This document shows positions 32,323 to 40,294 of a DNA stretch of 58,631 bases, one piece after another (position 1 is the first letter of the stretch; each line of letters starts with the position of its first letter). The stretch covers positions 5,193-63,823 of the forward strand of contig NZ_HG424442.1 of NCBI RefSeq assembly GCF_000336385.2. The letters are read 5' to 3'. The notes under the pieces were generated by a model. It made no database searches, was not told where the DNA came from, and saw only the letters and a program-made list of their open reading frames with translations. The translations under genes and the position numbers were made by a program. The DNA comes from Lysobacter antibioticus HS124 (lineage in GTDB: Bacteria > Pseudomonadota > Gammaproteobacteria > Xanthomonadales > Xanthomonadaceae).

Positions 32323-35300
32323 ATGACCAGCACCGCAGAACTCAGCTCGCCGTCCTCGGCGAACACCGAACTGACCAACTCCGTACTCGATCCGGATTAC
32401 ACCCTGGAGCACAAGTACACCCGTCAGGAAGGCCGCATCTATCTGTCCGGCGTGCAGGCGCTGGTGCGCCTGCCGCTGATGCAGCGGCTGCGCGACCAGG
32501 CCGCGGGGCTGAACACCGCCGGCTTCATCTCCGGCTACCGCGGCTCGCCGCTGGGCGGCTTCGACCTGGAACTGTGGCGCGCGCGCAAGCATCTGGAGGC
32601 GGCCGGGGTGAAGTTCACCCCGGGCCTCAACGAGGACCTGGGCGCGACCATGGTCTGGGGCACCCAGCAGACCAACCTGTTCCCGGGCGCCAAGGTCGAA
32701 GGCGTGTACGGCATGTGGTACGGCAAGGGCCCGGGCGTGGACCGCACCGGCGACGTGTTCAAGCACGCCAACGCCGCCGGCACCAGCAAGTACGGCGGCG
32801 TGCTGGCGCTGGCCGCCGACGACCACGCCTGCCGCTCCTCGACCCTGCCGCACGGCTCGGAGGGCGAGTTCACCAGCGCGATGATGCCGATCCTCAATCC
32901 GGCCGGGGTGCAGGACATCCTCGACATGGGCCTGATCGGCTGGGCGATGTCGCGCTATACCGGCCGCTGGGTCGGCTTCAAGACCATCGCCGAGACGGTC
33001 GAATCCTCGGCCTCGGTCGACGTCAATCCGCTGGCGCTGCAGATCGTCACCCCCGACGACTTCGTGATGCCGCCGGGCGGCCTCAATATCCGTTGGCCGG
33101 ACCCGCCGATGGACCAGGAGATGCGCCTGCACCAGTACGCGGTCAAGGCCGCGCAGGCGTTCGCGCGCGCGAACCGGATCGACCGCATCGTGATCGATTC
33201 GCCGAACCCGCGCCTGGGCATCATCACCACCGGCAAGAGCTACCTCGACGTGTTGCAGGCGCTGGAGTACCTGGGCCTGGACGCGCGCGCCTGCGCCGAC
33301 CTCGGCATCCGCGTGTACAAGGTCGGCATGACCTGGCCGCTGGAGCCGGTCGGCCTGCGCGCATTCGCGCGCGGCCTGGACGACATCGTCGTGGTCGAGG
33401 AGAAGCACGCCTTCATCGAAAGCCAGATGAAGGAGTCGATGTACAACTGGGACGAGGGCCGCCGGCCGTCGATCGTCGGCAAGTACGACGAGAACGGCGA
33501 GTGGATCCTGCCCTCGACCGGCGAACTGACCCCTGCGCGCATCGCCGGCGTGATCGCGCGCCGCATCCAGCGCTTCCACAACTCCGAGCAGATGCAGAAC
33601 GTGCTGCGCTGGATGGAGGAGAAGGAAAGCGAACTGGCGCTGCCGCGCGCCGCGTTCCCGCGCGTGCCGCACTACTGCTCGGGCTGCCCACACAACACCT
33701 CCACGGTGGTGCCGGAAGGCTCGCGCGCGCTCGGCGGCATCGGTTGCCATTACATGGTCACCTGGATGGACCGCGCCACCGACACCTTCACCCAGATGGG
33801 CGGCGAAGGCGTGACCTGGTGCGGGCAGTCGGCGTTCACCGAGACCGAGCACGTATTCCAGAACCTCGGCGACGGCACCTATTTCCACAGCGGCTCGCTG
33901 GCGATCCGCCAGTCGGTCGCCGCCGGCGTCAACATCACCTACAAGATCCTCTACAACGACGCGGTGGCGATGACCGGCGGCCAGCCGGTCGACGGCACCC
34001 TGTCGGTGCCGCAGATCGCCCACCAGGTGCGCTCCGAAGGCGTGCACACGATCGTCCTGCTGTCCGACGACATCGGCAAGTGGAACCGACGCGAGCTGTT
34101 CCCCAGCGACGTCGAATTCCACGACCGCAAGGAACTCGACGCGATCCAGAAGCGCCTGCGCGAAACCAAGGGCGTCAGCGTCCTCATCTACGACCAGACC
34201 TGCGCCACCGAGAAGCGCCGCCGGCGCAAGCGCGGCAAGATGGTCGACCCGCAGAAGCGGGTCATGGTCAACACCCTGGTCTGCGAAGGCTGCGGCGACT
34301 GCGGCAAGAAGTCGTTCTGCGTCTCGGTGTTGCCGAAGGAAACCGAGTTCGGCCGCAAGCGCGAGATCGACCAGTCGAACTGCAACAAGGACTATTCCTG
34401 CGTGAATGGTTTTTGTCCCAGCTTCGTCACCGTCGAGGGCGGCGGGCTGAAGAAGAAGAAGGGTTCCTCGGCCAAGGACCGTTTGTCCGATCTGCCGATG
34501 CCGGTCCTGCCGTCGCTGGACCAGCCCTGGAACATCCTCATCACCGGCGTCGGCGGCACCGGCGTGGTCACCATCGGCGCCCTGCTCGGCATGGCCGGCC
34601 ACCTGGAAGGCAAGGGCGCCAGCGTGCTCGACCAGACCGGCCTGGCGCAGAAGGGCGGCGCGGTGACCACCCACATCCGCATCGCCAAGACCCCGCACGA
34701 CATCCACGCCGTGCGCATCGCCGCCGGCGAGGCCGACCTGGTGCTGGGCTGCGACATGGTCGTGGTCAACGACTACTGGGCGCTGTCGAAGATCCGCGCC
34801 GGCCGCAGTCAGGTCGTGCTCAACAGCTACGAGGCGATGCCGGGCACCTTCACCACCCGTCCGGACATGCAGTTCCCGGCCACCGACATCGTCGCCGCGA
34901 TCAAGCTCGCGCTCGGCGACCAGGACCCGCACCTGGTCGACGCGACCCAGCTCGCCACCGCCCTGCTCGGCGACGCCATCGCCGCCAACCTGTTCATCCT
35001 GGGCTACGCCTGGCAGCGCGCGCTGGTGCCGATCGCCTTCGACGCGCTGATGCGCGCGATCGAGCTCAACGGCGCGGCAATCGAGATGAACAAGACCGCC
35101 TTCGCCTGGGGCCGCCTGGCCGCGATCGATCCGCTGGCGGTGGCCGAAGCCGCCGGCGTCACCCGCAAGGTGCCGACCGCCGCCGAAGCCACCCCGCACG
35201 ATCTGCCGCACCTCAAGCCCGGCGAGTGGGAGGGCAACGAATGGGGCGCGACCTCGGCGCCGCGCGCGACCCGCAACGAGGACGAGCTGCGCCACGTGCC

Positions 35301-36018
35301 GGCGAAGGCCGCCGACGGCGACGGCGTCGCCTTCCTGCCGCTCGACGACCTGCGCCTGTCGCGCTCGCTCGACGAACTGATCGCGCGCCGCGTCGCCTTC
35401 CTCACCGACTACCAGGACGCCGCCTACGCCAAGCGCTACAGCGATTTCGTCGCCAAGGTGCGCGAGGCCGAGCAGGTCAAGGCGCCGGGCTCGACCGATC
35501 TGGCCGAGGCGGTGGCGCGCTACTTCTTCAAGCTGATGGCCTACAAGGACGAGTACGAAGTCGCGCGCCTGTACACCAGCGGCGAGTTCCAGCGCCGCCT
35601 GCAGCAGCAGTTCGACGGCGACTACAAGCTCAAGTTCCACCTCGCTCCGCCGCTGTTGGCGAAGAAGGACGCGCAGGGCCGGCTGATCAAGCAGGAGTTC
35701 GGTCCCTGGGTGTTCACCGCGTTCAAGTGGCTGGCCAAGCTGCGCAAGCTGCGCGGCGGCACCTTCGACCTCTTCGGCTACACCGAAGAGCGCAAGATGG
35801 AGCGCCGCCTGATCGCCGACTACGAGAAGACCGTCGGCGACCTGCTGTCGTCGCTGGACGGCGGCAACGTCGACCTGGCCGCGGAAATCGCCAGCATCCC
35901 CGAGCACATCCGCGGCTACGGCCACGTCAAGGAAGACCACCTGCACAAGGCCAAGGCGCGCGAGGCGGAGCTGCTGAAGGAATTCCGCAATCCGCTGCGG
36001 ATCGTGCAGGCAGCGTAA
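32323..36018 (+). CDS. Indolepyruvate ferredoxin oxidoreductase, fused alpha-beta type
   Basis: Protein of 1231 residues that oxidatively decarboxylates aryl or branched 2-oxo acids to acyl-CoA with ferredoxin reduction. Order: pyruvate:ferredoxin oxidoreductase-type N-terminal and thiamine-diphosphate domains (GYRGSPLGGFD; PHYCSGCPHNTST; GGEGVTWCGQSAF), a Cys-rich Fe-S segment CEGCGDCGKKSFC with further Cys in SNCNKDYSCVNGFCPSF (about 655-700), then the gamma/IorB-like domain (ITGVGGTGVVTIGALLGMA) and a C-terminal extension. This one-chain form is found in many aerobic proteobacteria. It is followed by a strong terminator. Confidence 0.93.
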   Translation: MTSTAELSSPSSANTELTNSVLDPDYTLEHKYTRQEGRIYLSGVQALVRLPLMQRLRDQAAGLNTAGFISGYRGSPLGGFDLELWRARKHLEAAGVKFTPGLNEDLGATMVWGTQQTNLFPGAKVEGVYGMWYGKGPGVDRTGDVFKHANAAGTSKYGGVLALAADDHACRSSTLPHGSEGEFTSAMMPILNPAGVQDILDMGLIGWAMSRYTGRWVGFKTIAETVESSASVDVNPLALQIVTPDDFVMPPGGLNIRWPDPPMDQEMRLHQYAVKAAQAFARANRIDRIVIDSPNPRLGIITTGKSYLDVLQALEYLGLDARACADLGIRVYKVGMTWPLEPVGLRAFARGLDDIVVVEEKHAFIESQMKESMYNWDEGRRPSIVGKYDENGEWILPSTGELTPARIAGVIARRIQRFHNSEQMQNVLRWMEEKESELALPRAAFPRVPHYCSGCPHNTSTVVPEGSRALGGIGCHYMVTWMDRATDTFTQMGGEGVTWCGQSAFTETEHVFQNLGDGTYFHSGSLAIRQSVAAGVNITYKILYNDAVAMTGGQPVDGTLSVPQIAHQVRSEGVHTIVLLSDDIGKWNRRELFPSDVEFHDRKELDAIQKRLRETKGVSVLIYDQTCATEKRRRRKRGKMVDPQKRVMVNTLVCEGCGDCGKKSFCVSVLPKETEFGRKREIDQSNCNKDYSCVNGFCPSFVTVEGGGLKKKKGSSAKDRLSDLPMPVLPSLDQPWNILITGVGGTGVVTIGALLGMAGHLEGKGASVLDQTGLAQKGGAVTTHIRIAKTPHDIHAVRIAAGEADLVLGCDMVVVNDYWALSKIRAGRSQVVLNSYEAMPGTFTTRPDMQFPATDIVAAIKLALGDQDPHLVDATQLATALLGDAIAANLFILGYAWQRALVPIAFDALMRAIELNGAAIEMNKTAFAWGRLAAIDPLAVAEAAGVTRKVPTAAEATPHDLPHLKPGEWEGNEWGATSAPRATRNEDELRHVPAKAADGDGVAFLPLDDLRLSRSLDELIARRVAFLTDYQDAAYAKRYSDFVAKVREAEQVKAPGSTDLAEAVARYFFKLMAYKDEYEVARLYTSGEFQRRLQQQFDGDYKLKFHLAPPLLAKKDAQGRLIKQEFGPWVFTAFKWLAKLRKLRGGTFDLFGYTEERKMERRLIADYEKTVGDLLSSLDGGNVDLAAEIASIPEHIRGYGHVKEDHLHKAKAREAELLKEFRNPLRIVQAA

Positions 36019-36032
36019 GCCCGCAGGCAGCG

Positions 36033-36058
36033 AAAAAGCCCCGCTCGCGGGGCTTTTT
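36033..36058 (+). terminator. Intrinsic terminator
   Basis: 11-bp stem AAAAAGCCCCG / CGGGGCTTTTT with CTCG loop and T-run, 14 bp after the oxidoreductase stop. The A-run on the other side lets it also stop the minus-strand sigma operon, whose last gene ends at 36086. Confidence 0.92.
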
Positions 36059-36085
36059 CTTTGGCCGCCGGACGCGCGCGATGCC

Positions 36086-36328
36086 TCAGGCGTTGAAGCG
36101 GCGGCCGATCTCGTCCGCCAGCGCCTGCACTTTGGCCGACTCGGTCGGCATCTGCGGTTGGTGTTGCGAGGCGCGGACCAGCGCGACCCGGGCCAGTTCC
36201 AGCGCCGGGTCTTGATACTGCGCGATCGTGAAGCGGCGCCAGTCCTGCTGCGTCGCCGAGCCTTCCGCCAGCGAGCGCAAAAACGTTTCGAACGCGTCGC
36301 GCGTTTCCGGGGTGTGCGCAGAGATCAT
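36086..36328 (-). CDS. 80-residue hypothetical protein, end of sigma operon
   Basis: Small helical-looking protein starting MISAHTPETRDAFETFLRSL and containing ALELARVALVRASQHQPQMP. No family known to me and no signal peptide. It follows the anti-sigma gene by 23 bp, so it is likely the third gene of the ECF operon. It may modulate sigma or anti-sigma activity; this is inference. Confidence 0.65.
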   Translation of the reverse strand: MISAHTPETRDAFETFLRSLAEGSATQQDWRRFTIAQYQDPALELARVALVRASQHQPQMPTESAKVQALADEIGRRFNA

Positions 36329-36351
36329 CGTCGTGGCCTTGGCTGAATGCG

Positions 36352-37107
36352 TCAGATGGCGCCGGCGAGCGCCCGCCTGACGACCGCCGCCGACGCTCCG
36401 TCGCTCACCATTGCATAGTTGTACGCGCCGCGCGACCAATACTGGGCCAGCAGGCCGCCGTCGCGGCGGTCGCCGCGCGGCAGCAGGTAATGGCGCGGGC
36501 CCGGCGGGCGGATGTAGAAGCTGATCGCCGCGCCGGCCGGCCCCTGGTAAAGCACCAGCGCCGCGGGGCCCTGGTCGGTGGCGAGGGCGCGCGCGCCGAC
36601 CGGGCGATAGCCCGCGGCACTCAGATCGGGCAGGCGCATGGGTTCGCGGAAATTCGCATCCAGCCACGACTGCACCTCGCCGCCGGCCGCGTCGGTGCGC
36701 AGATCGCGGCGCGCAGCGAACAATCGGTGTGCGGCGATCGCGTCGGCCATCGGCGCGGCCGCGATCATCGACCGCGGCGCAGGGCGGCTCCATTCGCGCG
36801 CTTGCCAGCCGCCGATGCCGCCCACGCCGAGGCTCAGCAGCACCGACGCGGCGACCGCGTAGCGCGCGCTGCGCCTGCGCGCGAGACCGTTGCGCAGGCG
36901 CGCGGGGTCGAGCATGGGCTCGGGGGGCGGCACGGCGCCGGCGAGTCCGGCGCGCAGTTGCTGCGCGTCGCGTTGCCAGGCCTGCAGTTCGGCCAGGCGC
37001 TCGGGTTGGCGCGCCAGCCAGGCCTCGACCTCGGCGCGGCGCTCGGGGTCCAGGCGCCCGTCGATGTAGGCGTGCAGGTCGTGTTCGTCGGGGGCTTGGG
37101 GCGTCAT
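36352..37107 (-). CDS. Anti-sigma factor, membrane-anchored
   Basis: Protein of 251 residues. The cytosolic N-terminus (about 1-80) has the anti-sigma zinc-less layout DEHDLHAYIDGRLDPERRAEVEAWL, followed by one membrane helix (about 83-103, YAVAASVLLSLGVGGIGGW) and a periplasmic sensor part. It has no HxxxCxxC zinc motif in the N-terminus, so it is the non-ZAS type. It should hold the ECF sigma factor encoded just upstream inactive until an envelope or oxidant signal arrives. Start at 37107 lies 58 bp after the sigma stop. Confidence 0.88.
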   Translation of the reverse strand: MTPQAPDEHDLHAYIDGRLDPERRAEVEAWLARQPERLAELQAWQRDAQQLRAGLAGAVPPPEPMLDPARLRNGLARRRSARYAVAASVLLSLGVGGIGGWQAREWSRPAPRSMIAAAPMADAIAAHRLFAARRDLRTDAAGGEVQSWLDANFREPMRLPDLSAAGYRPVGARALATDQGPAALVLYQGPAGAAISFYIRPPGPRHYLLPRGDRRDGGLLAQYWSRGAYNYAMVSDGASAAVVRRALAGAI

Positions 37108-37165
37108 ACGGAACTCGCAAACGGAAGCAGAGCGCGGCGGCGCGGGTTACGGCGGGACGGGATGG

Positions 37166-37681
37166 TCATTTCAACAGCCTCAACGGCGGCGCCGCGGTCT
37201 CGCCTTCGCTGAGCCGGCGCAGCGCCTGTCGCGCGCGCGACAGGCGCGACATCACCGTGCCGATCGGAACCTCGAGGATGTCGGCCACCTCCTGATAGCT
37301 CAGTCCTTCGACCGACACCCACAGCAGCAGGCTGCGTTGCTCCACCGGCAACTGCTGCAACGCTTCCAGCGCCGAACGCGCCATGAACTCGCGTTCGGCC
37401 GAGGGCTGGCTTTCCGTCGCGCCCAGCCCGATCCGCGCCAGCAGGCCGGCGTAGCGCTGGGCGCGGCGCTGGCCGTCGAGGAATTGGCGATACAGGATCG
37501 AGAACAGCCACGGCCGCAGCGCGGCTTCGTCGCGGCGCTGGCCCCAGCCGGCGATCGCGCGTTCGAGCGCGCTCTGGACCAGGTCGTCGGCGGCGTGCGG
37601 GTCGCGCGCCAGCCAACGCGCGAAGCGTCGCAGCGAGGGCAGCTGTTCGCGCAAGGCCTGATCGAGTTCGTGCGGGGACAT
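37166..37681 (-). CDS. ECF-type RNA polymerase sigma factor
   Basis: Protein of 171 residues with region 2 (SLRRFARWLARDPHAADDLVQSALERAI and RPWLFSILYRQFLD) and region 4 (LEALQQLPVEQRSLLLWVSVEGLSYQEVADIL, GTVMSRLSRARQAL helix-turn-helix). It directs polymerase to its own promoter and to the divergent catalase/cytochrome genes; both carry the same GGGAATA-N15-CGTCCTA element. Anti-sigma and an 80-residue protein follow. An oxidative-stress role is suggested by the divergent genes. Confidence 0.95.
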   Translation of the reverse strand: MSPHELDQALREQLPSLRRFARWLARDPHAADDLVQSALERAIAGWGQRRDEAALRPWLFSILYRQFLDGQRRAQRYAGLLARIGLGATESQPSAEREFMARSALEALQQLPVEQRSLLLWVSVEGLSYQEVADILEVPIGTVMSRLSRARQALRRLSEGETAAPPLRLLK

Positions 37682-37714
37682 GGGCGCAGGGCCGGTTCGG
37701 AAGGGATTCGTCCG

Positions 37715-37743
37715 TAGGACGCCGCCGAGCGCAGTGTATTCCC
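37715..37743 (-). promoter_or_regulatory. ECF promoter of the sigma operon
   Basis: On the minus strand GGGAATA (37743-37737), 15 bp, CGTCCTA (37721-37715), about 34 bp before the sigma ATG. It is identical in both boxes and spacing to the plus-strand element before the catalase-like gene, and CGTC is a common ECF -10 core. Confidence 0.8.
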
Positions 37744-37826
37744 GCGGCGCTCGCCGCGCCGGCGACGTCCGCGTTCGCGACCGGCCGACGGCGCGGGGAT
37801 CGAAGCGTCGCCGACGGCGGCGACGC

Positions 37827-37850
37827 GGCCGCGGCTTGCGCCGCCCCTAC
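37827..37850 (-). repeat. REP-like element, copy 5 (divergent)
   Basis: Reverse complement reads GTAGGGGCGGCGCAAGCCGC then GGCC, two changes from copies 1-4. Lies between the two ECF promoters. Confidence 0.6.
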
Positions 37851-37898
37851 CGGGGCCGCGTCGCGCCTGGCCAATCCCCGCGCATCCCCGATCCCGGC

Positions 37899-37927
37899 GG
37901 GAATAAACCGCGCCCGTACGCGTCCTA
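37899..37927 (+). promoter_or_regulatory. ECF promoter of the catalase-cytochrome b561 operon
   Basis: GGGAATA (37899-37905), 15 bp, CGTCCTA (37921-37927), 27 bp before the ATG at 37955. Same boxes and same spacing as the sigma operon promoter. Confidence 0.82.
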
Positions 37928-37954
37928 CCCGGTATCGCAGCCACGGCCTTCGCC

Positions 37955-39031
37955 ATGAACCAGCCCCTCGCCCCGCCCCGACCGCCCTTCCCCTTCGCCC
38001 GCTGGGCCCTGATCGCGCTCGCGGTCGGCGGCCTCGGCACCGCTTTCGCCTACGTCGCCGGCCCGCTCGACCCGCAGCGGCTGACGCCGCATCGCCTGGT
38101 CGACCGGTTGCAGGCCAACGGCGGCACGCATCCGGGCTATCGCCGCAATCACGCCAAGGGCGTGTGCGTGATCGGCCGCTTCGACAGCAGCGGCGCGGCG
38201 GCGCCCTACTCGCGCGCCGCGCTGTTCGCGGCCGGCGCGCGCACGCCGCTGGTCGGCCGCTTCGCCCTGCCCGGGGGCAACCCCTACGCGCCCGACGGCG
38301 GCGTGCCGATCCGCAGCTTCGCCCTGCGCCTGACCCAGGCCGACGGCCAACAGTGGCGGACCGGCATGAACAACATGCCGGTGTTTCCGGTGGCCACGCC
38401 GCAGGCTTTCTTCGAACAGTTGCAGGCCACCGCGCCCGATCCGGCCACCGGCAAGCCCGATCCGGCCCGGCAGAAGGCGTTCTTCCAGGCGCACCCGGAA
38501 ACCGCCGCGTTCCGCGCCTGGATCAAGGACCAACGTCCGTCGGCCAGCTACGCGACCGAACCCTACTACGGCCTCAACGCGTTCTATTTCGTCGCCGCCG
38601 ACGGCGCGCGCCACGCGGTGCGCTGGCAGGTCGAACCGGACAACGGCGCGGCCGCCGCGCCGCTGGGCGCGCAGGACGTCGACGCGCTCGCCGGCGAGCT
38701 CGAGCGCCGTCTGGCGCGAGGGCCGCTGCGCTGGCGCCTGTGGGCGACCTTGGCCGCGCCCGGCGATCCGATCGACGACGCCACCCGCCCCTGGCCCGCG
38801 CAACGCCAACGGATCGACGCCGGCACAGTGGTGATCGAACGCGCCCAGGACCAGGACAGCGGCGAATGCCGCGACATCAATTACGACCCGCTGGTGCTGC
38901 CCGACGGCATCGTCGCCTCGGCCGATCCGCTGCTGCCGGCGCGCTCGGCCGCCTATGCCGAGTCCTATCGCCGCCGCACCCTCGAGGAAGCGCGCGCCGG
39001 CGGCCGTCCGCCCAAGGAGAGCGCACGATGA
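37955..39031 (+). CDS. Catalase-family peroxidase (SrpA-like)
   Basis: Heme peroxidase of 358 residues with an N-terminal membrane or signal helix (about 15-36), so it acts at the periplasmic side. The catalase distal His is H66 in YRRNHAKGVCVIGRF, and RSAAY near the C-terminus fits the RxxxY heme-ligand motif. It is shorter than true catalases (about 480), as usual for the SrpA-like peroxidase group. It overlaps the next gene (ATGA). Product is likely to remove peroxide at the envelope with electrons from the adjacent b561. Confidence 0.9.
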   Translation: MNQPLAPPRPPFPFARWALIALAVGGLGTAFAYVAGPLDPQRLTPHRLVDRLQANGGTHPGYRRNHAKGVCVIGRFDSSGAAAPYSRAALFAAGARTPLVGRFALPGGNPYAPDGGVPIRSFALRLTQADGQQWRTGMNNMPVFPVATPQAFFEQLQATAPDPATGKPDPARQKAFFQAHPETAAFRAWIKDQRPSASYATEPYYGLNAFYFVAADGARHAVRWQVEPDNGAAAAPLGAQDVDALAGELERRLARGPLRWRLWATLAAPGDPIDDATRPWPAQRQRIDAGTVVIERAQDQDSGECRDINYDPLVLPDGIVASADPLLPARSAAYAESYRRRTLEEARAGGRPPKESAR

Positions 39032-39600
39032 ACCGCGACGAGACGATGTTCTGGTGGCCGGCGCGCGTGCTGCACTGGCTGATGGCGATCATGATCCTGG
39101 CCATGCTGTTCGTCGGCGCGGGCATGGTGGCGAGCGTGTCGGAGCGGCACGCCTGGCTGTTGGCGCTGCACAAGCCGCTGGGGATCGCGATCCTGGCGCT
39201 GGCGGTGTTGCGCCTGGCGCTGCGGCTGTGGCGCCGGCCGCCGCCGTTGCCGCGCGAACTCGGCGCGGCGCAACGGCTGGCGGCGCAGGCTTCGCACTGG
39301 CTGCTGTACGCATTGATGCTGGCGATGCCGCTGATCGGCTGGGCGATGCTGTCGGCCGGCGGGTACCCGGTCGAGCTCGGCGGCGGCTGGCGGCTGCCGC
39401 CGATCGCGCCGTTCGACCCGAGCGGGTTCGCGACGCTGCGTTGGCTGCATCGGACTCTGGCCTATGCGCTGTTCGCGCTGGTGCTGCTGCACCTCGGCGC
39501 GGCCCTGCATCACGGACTGATCCGACGCGACGGGGTGTTGCGCAGCATGTTGTGGCGACGCCGCGATGCCGTCGCGGCAGCCGAAGGCGATGCGGATTGA
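39028..39600 (+). CDS. Cytochrome b561
   Basis: Membrane cytochrome of 190 residues with four helices. Candidate heme His residues are in VLHWLMAI, LHKPLGIAI, ASHWLLYAL and LHLGAALHHG, the bis-His pattern of bacterial b561. It can pass electrons from the quinol pool to the periplasm, so it is a plausible electron donor for the overlapping peroxidase. Its ATG overlaps the peroxidase stop. Confidence 0.92.
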   Translation: MNRDETMFWWPARVLHWLMAIMILAMLFVGAGMVASVSERHAWLLALHKPLGIAILALAVLRLALRLWRRPPPLPRELGAAQRLAAQASHWLLYALMLAMPLIGWAMLSAGGYPVELGGGWRLPPIAPFDPSGFATLRWLHRTLAYALFALVLLHLGAALHHGLIRRDGVLRSMLWRRRDAVAAAEGDAD

Positions 39601-39680
39601 AAGATCGCGCTCGCGCAGCGCGGGACGCTCCCGCGAGCCTGCGTTCGCGAACCGCGCCGGCCTCGTCGCTGCGGTTTCGC

Positions 39681-39704
39681 GGCCGCGGCTTGCGCCGTTC
39701 CTAC
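39681..39704 (-). repeat. REP-like element, copy 6
   Basis: Reverse complement GTAGGAACGGCGCAAGCCGC then GGCC, about 80 bp after the cytochrome stop and 52 bp from the ABM gene. Confidence 0.65.
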
Positions 39705-39756
39705 CCCAGTGCCGGTGCATTCGCCGGCATCGGCAACCACACGCGGCGCACCGGCG

Positions 39757-40059
39757 TTAACCGGTCGGCGCCCACCCATGGCCGCCGACCGGTTCGGTTT
39801 CGATGTGCGAATCGAAGCCGGCGATCAGCGGCCGGGCCCGGGCGATCGCCGCCTGCACCTGCGGCAACGCCAACGAGGCGCGGTGGCTGTCGGCGCTGTC
39901 CCAGACTTCGGTGATCCAGATTGCATCGGCGTCCTTGGGATCGCGCGCGACGACATAGCTGAGGCAACCCGGCATCGCCTCGATGCCGTCGAGCAGGATC
40001 GCCGTCAGCGCGTCGCGCTGGCCGGCGACGGCGGTCATTTTTCCGATCAGTCCGTACAT
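39757..40059 (-). CDS. ABM-domain monooxygenase-like protein
   Basis: Protein of 100 residues: one antibiotic biosynthesis monooxygenase (dimeric alpha-beta barrel) domain with MYGLIGKMTAVAGQRDALTAIL and AIWITEVWDSADSHRASLA. Related proteins such as YgiN oxidise quinols, others degrade heme or tailor polyketides. The needed His/Asn can be seen only in part, so no substrate is assigned. Transcribed alone; the next 235 bp to the M61 gene hold nothing I can name. Confidence 0.85.
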   Translation of the reverse strand: MYGLIGKMTAVAGQRDALTAILLDGIEAMPGCLSYVVARDPKDADAIWITEVWDSADSHRASLALPQVQAAIARARPLIAGFDSHIETEPVGGHGWAPTG

Positions 40060-40294
40060 GGCGGGAGCATCCGAAGAGGAAGGGGCGACGTCGGCGGCGT
40101 GCGCCGGTCGTGGCGGTGCGGCGGAAGCGTTATCTGCGGGCCGGTCGCGGCAACCGAAGCGGACGCGCGCGGCGTGGGCCGGGGCCGCCGCGACTGTCGC
40201 GCCGAACTGTAGCGCCGAACCGAGGACAGATCGCGGACAAGCCCGGCGCGTCGGGAGACGGCGACCCGCGGCAGGTCGCCATGCCGGGCGCCGT

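Noticed and set aside
32152-35946. A 1264-codon open frame on the minus strand antisense to the indolepyruvate oxidoreductase
   Set aside because: It lies entirely over a gene with clear family motifs; high GC at third positions keeps the opposite frame open. The translation is low-complexity (Val/Ala/Gly/Asp/His/Arg) with no motif.
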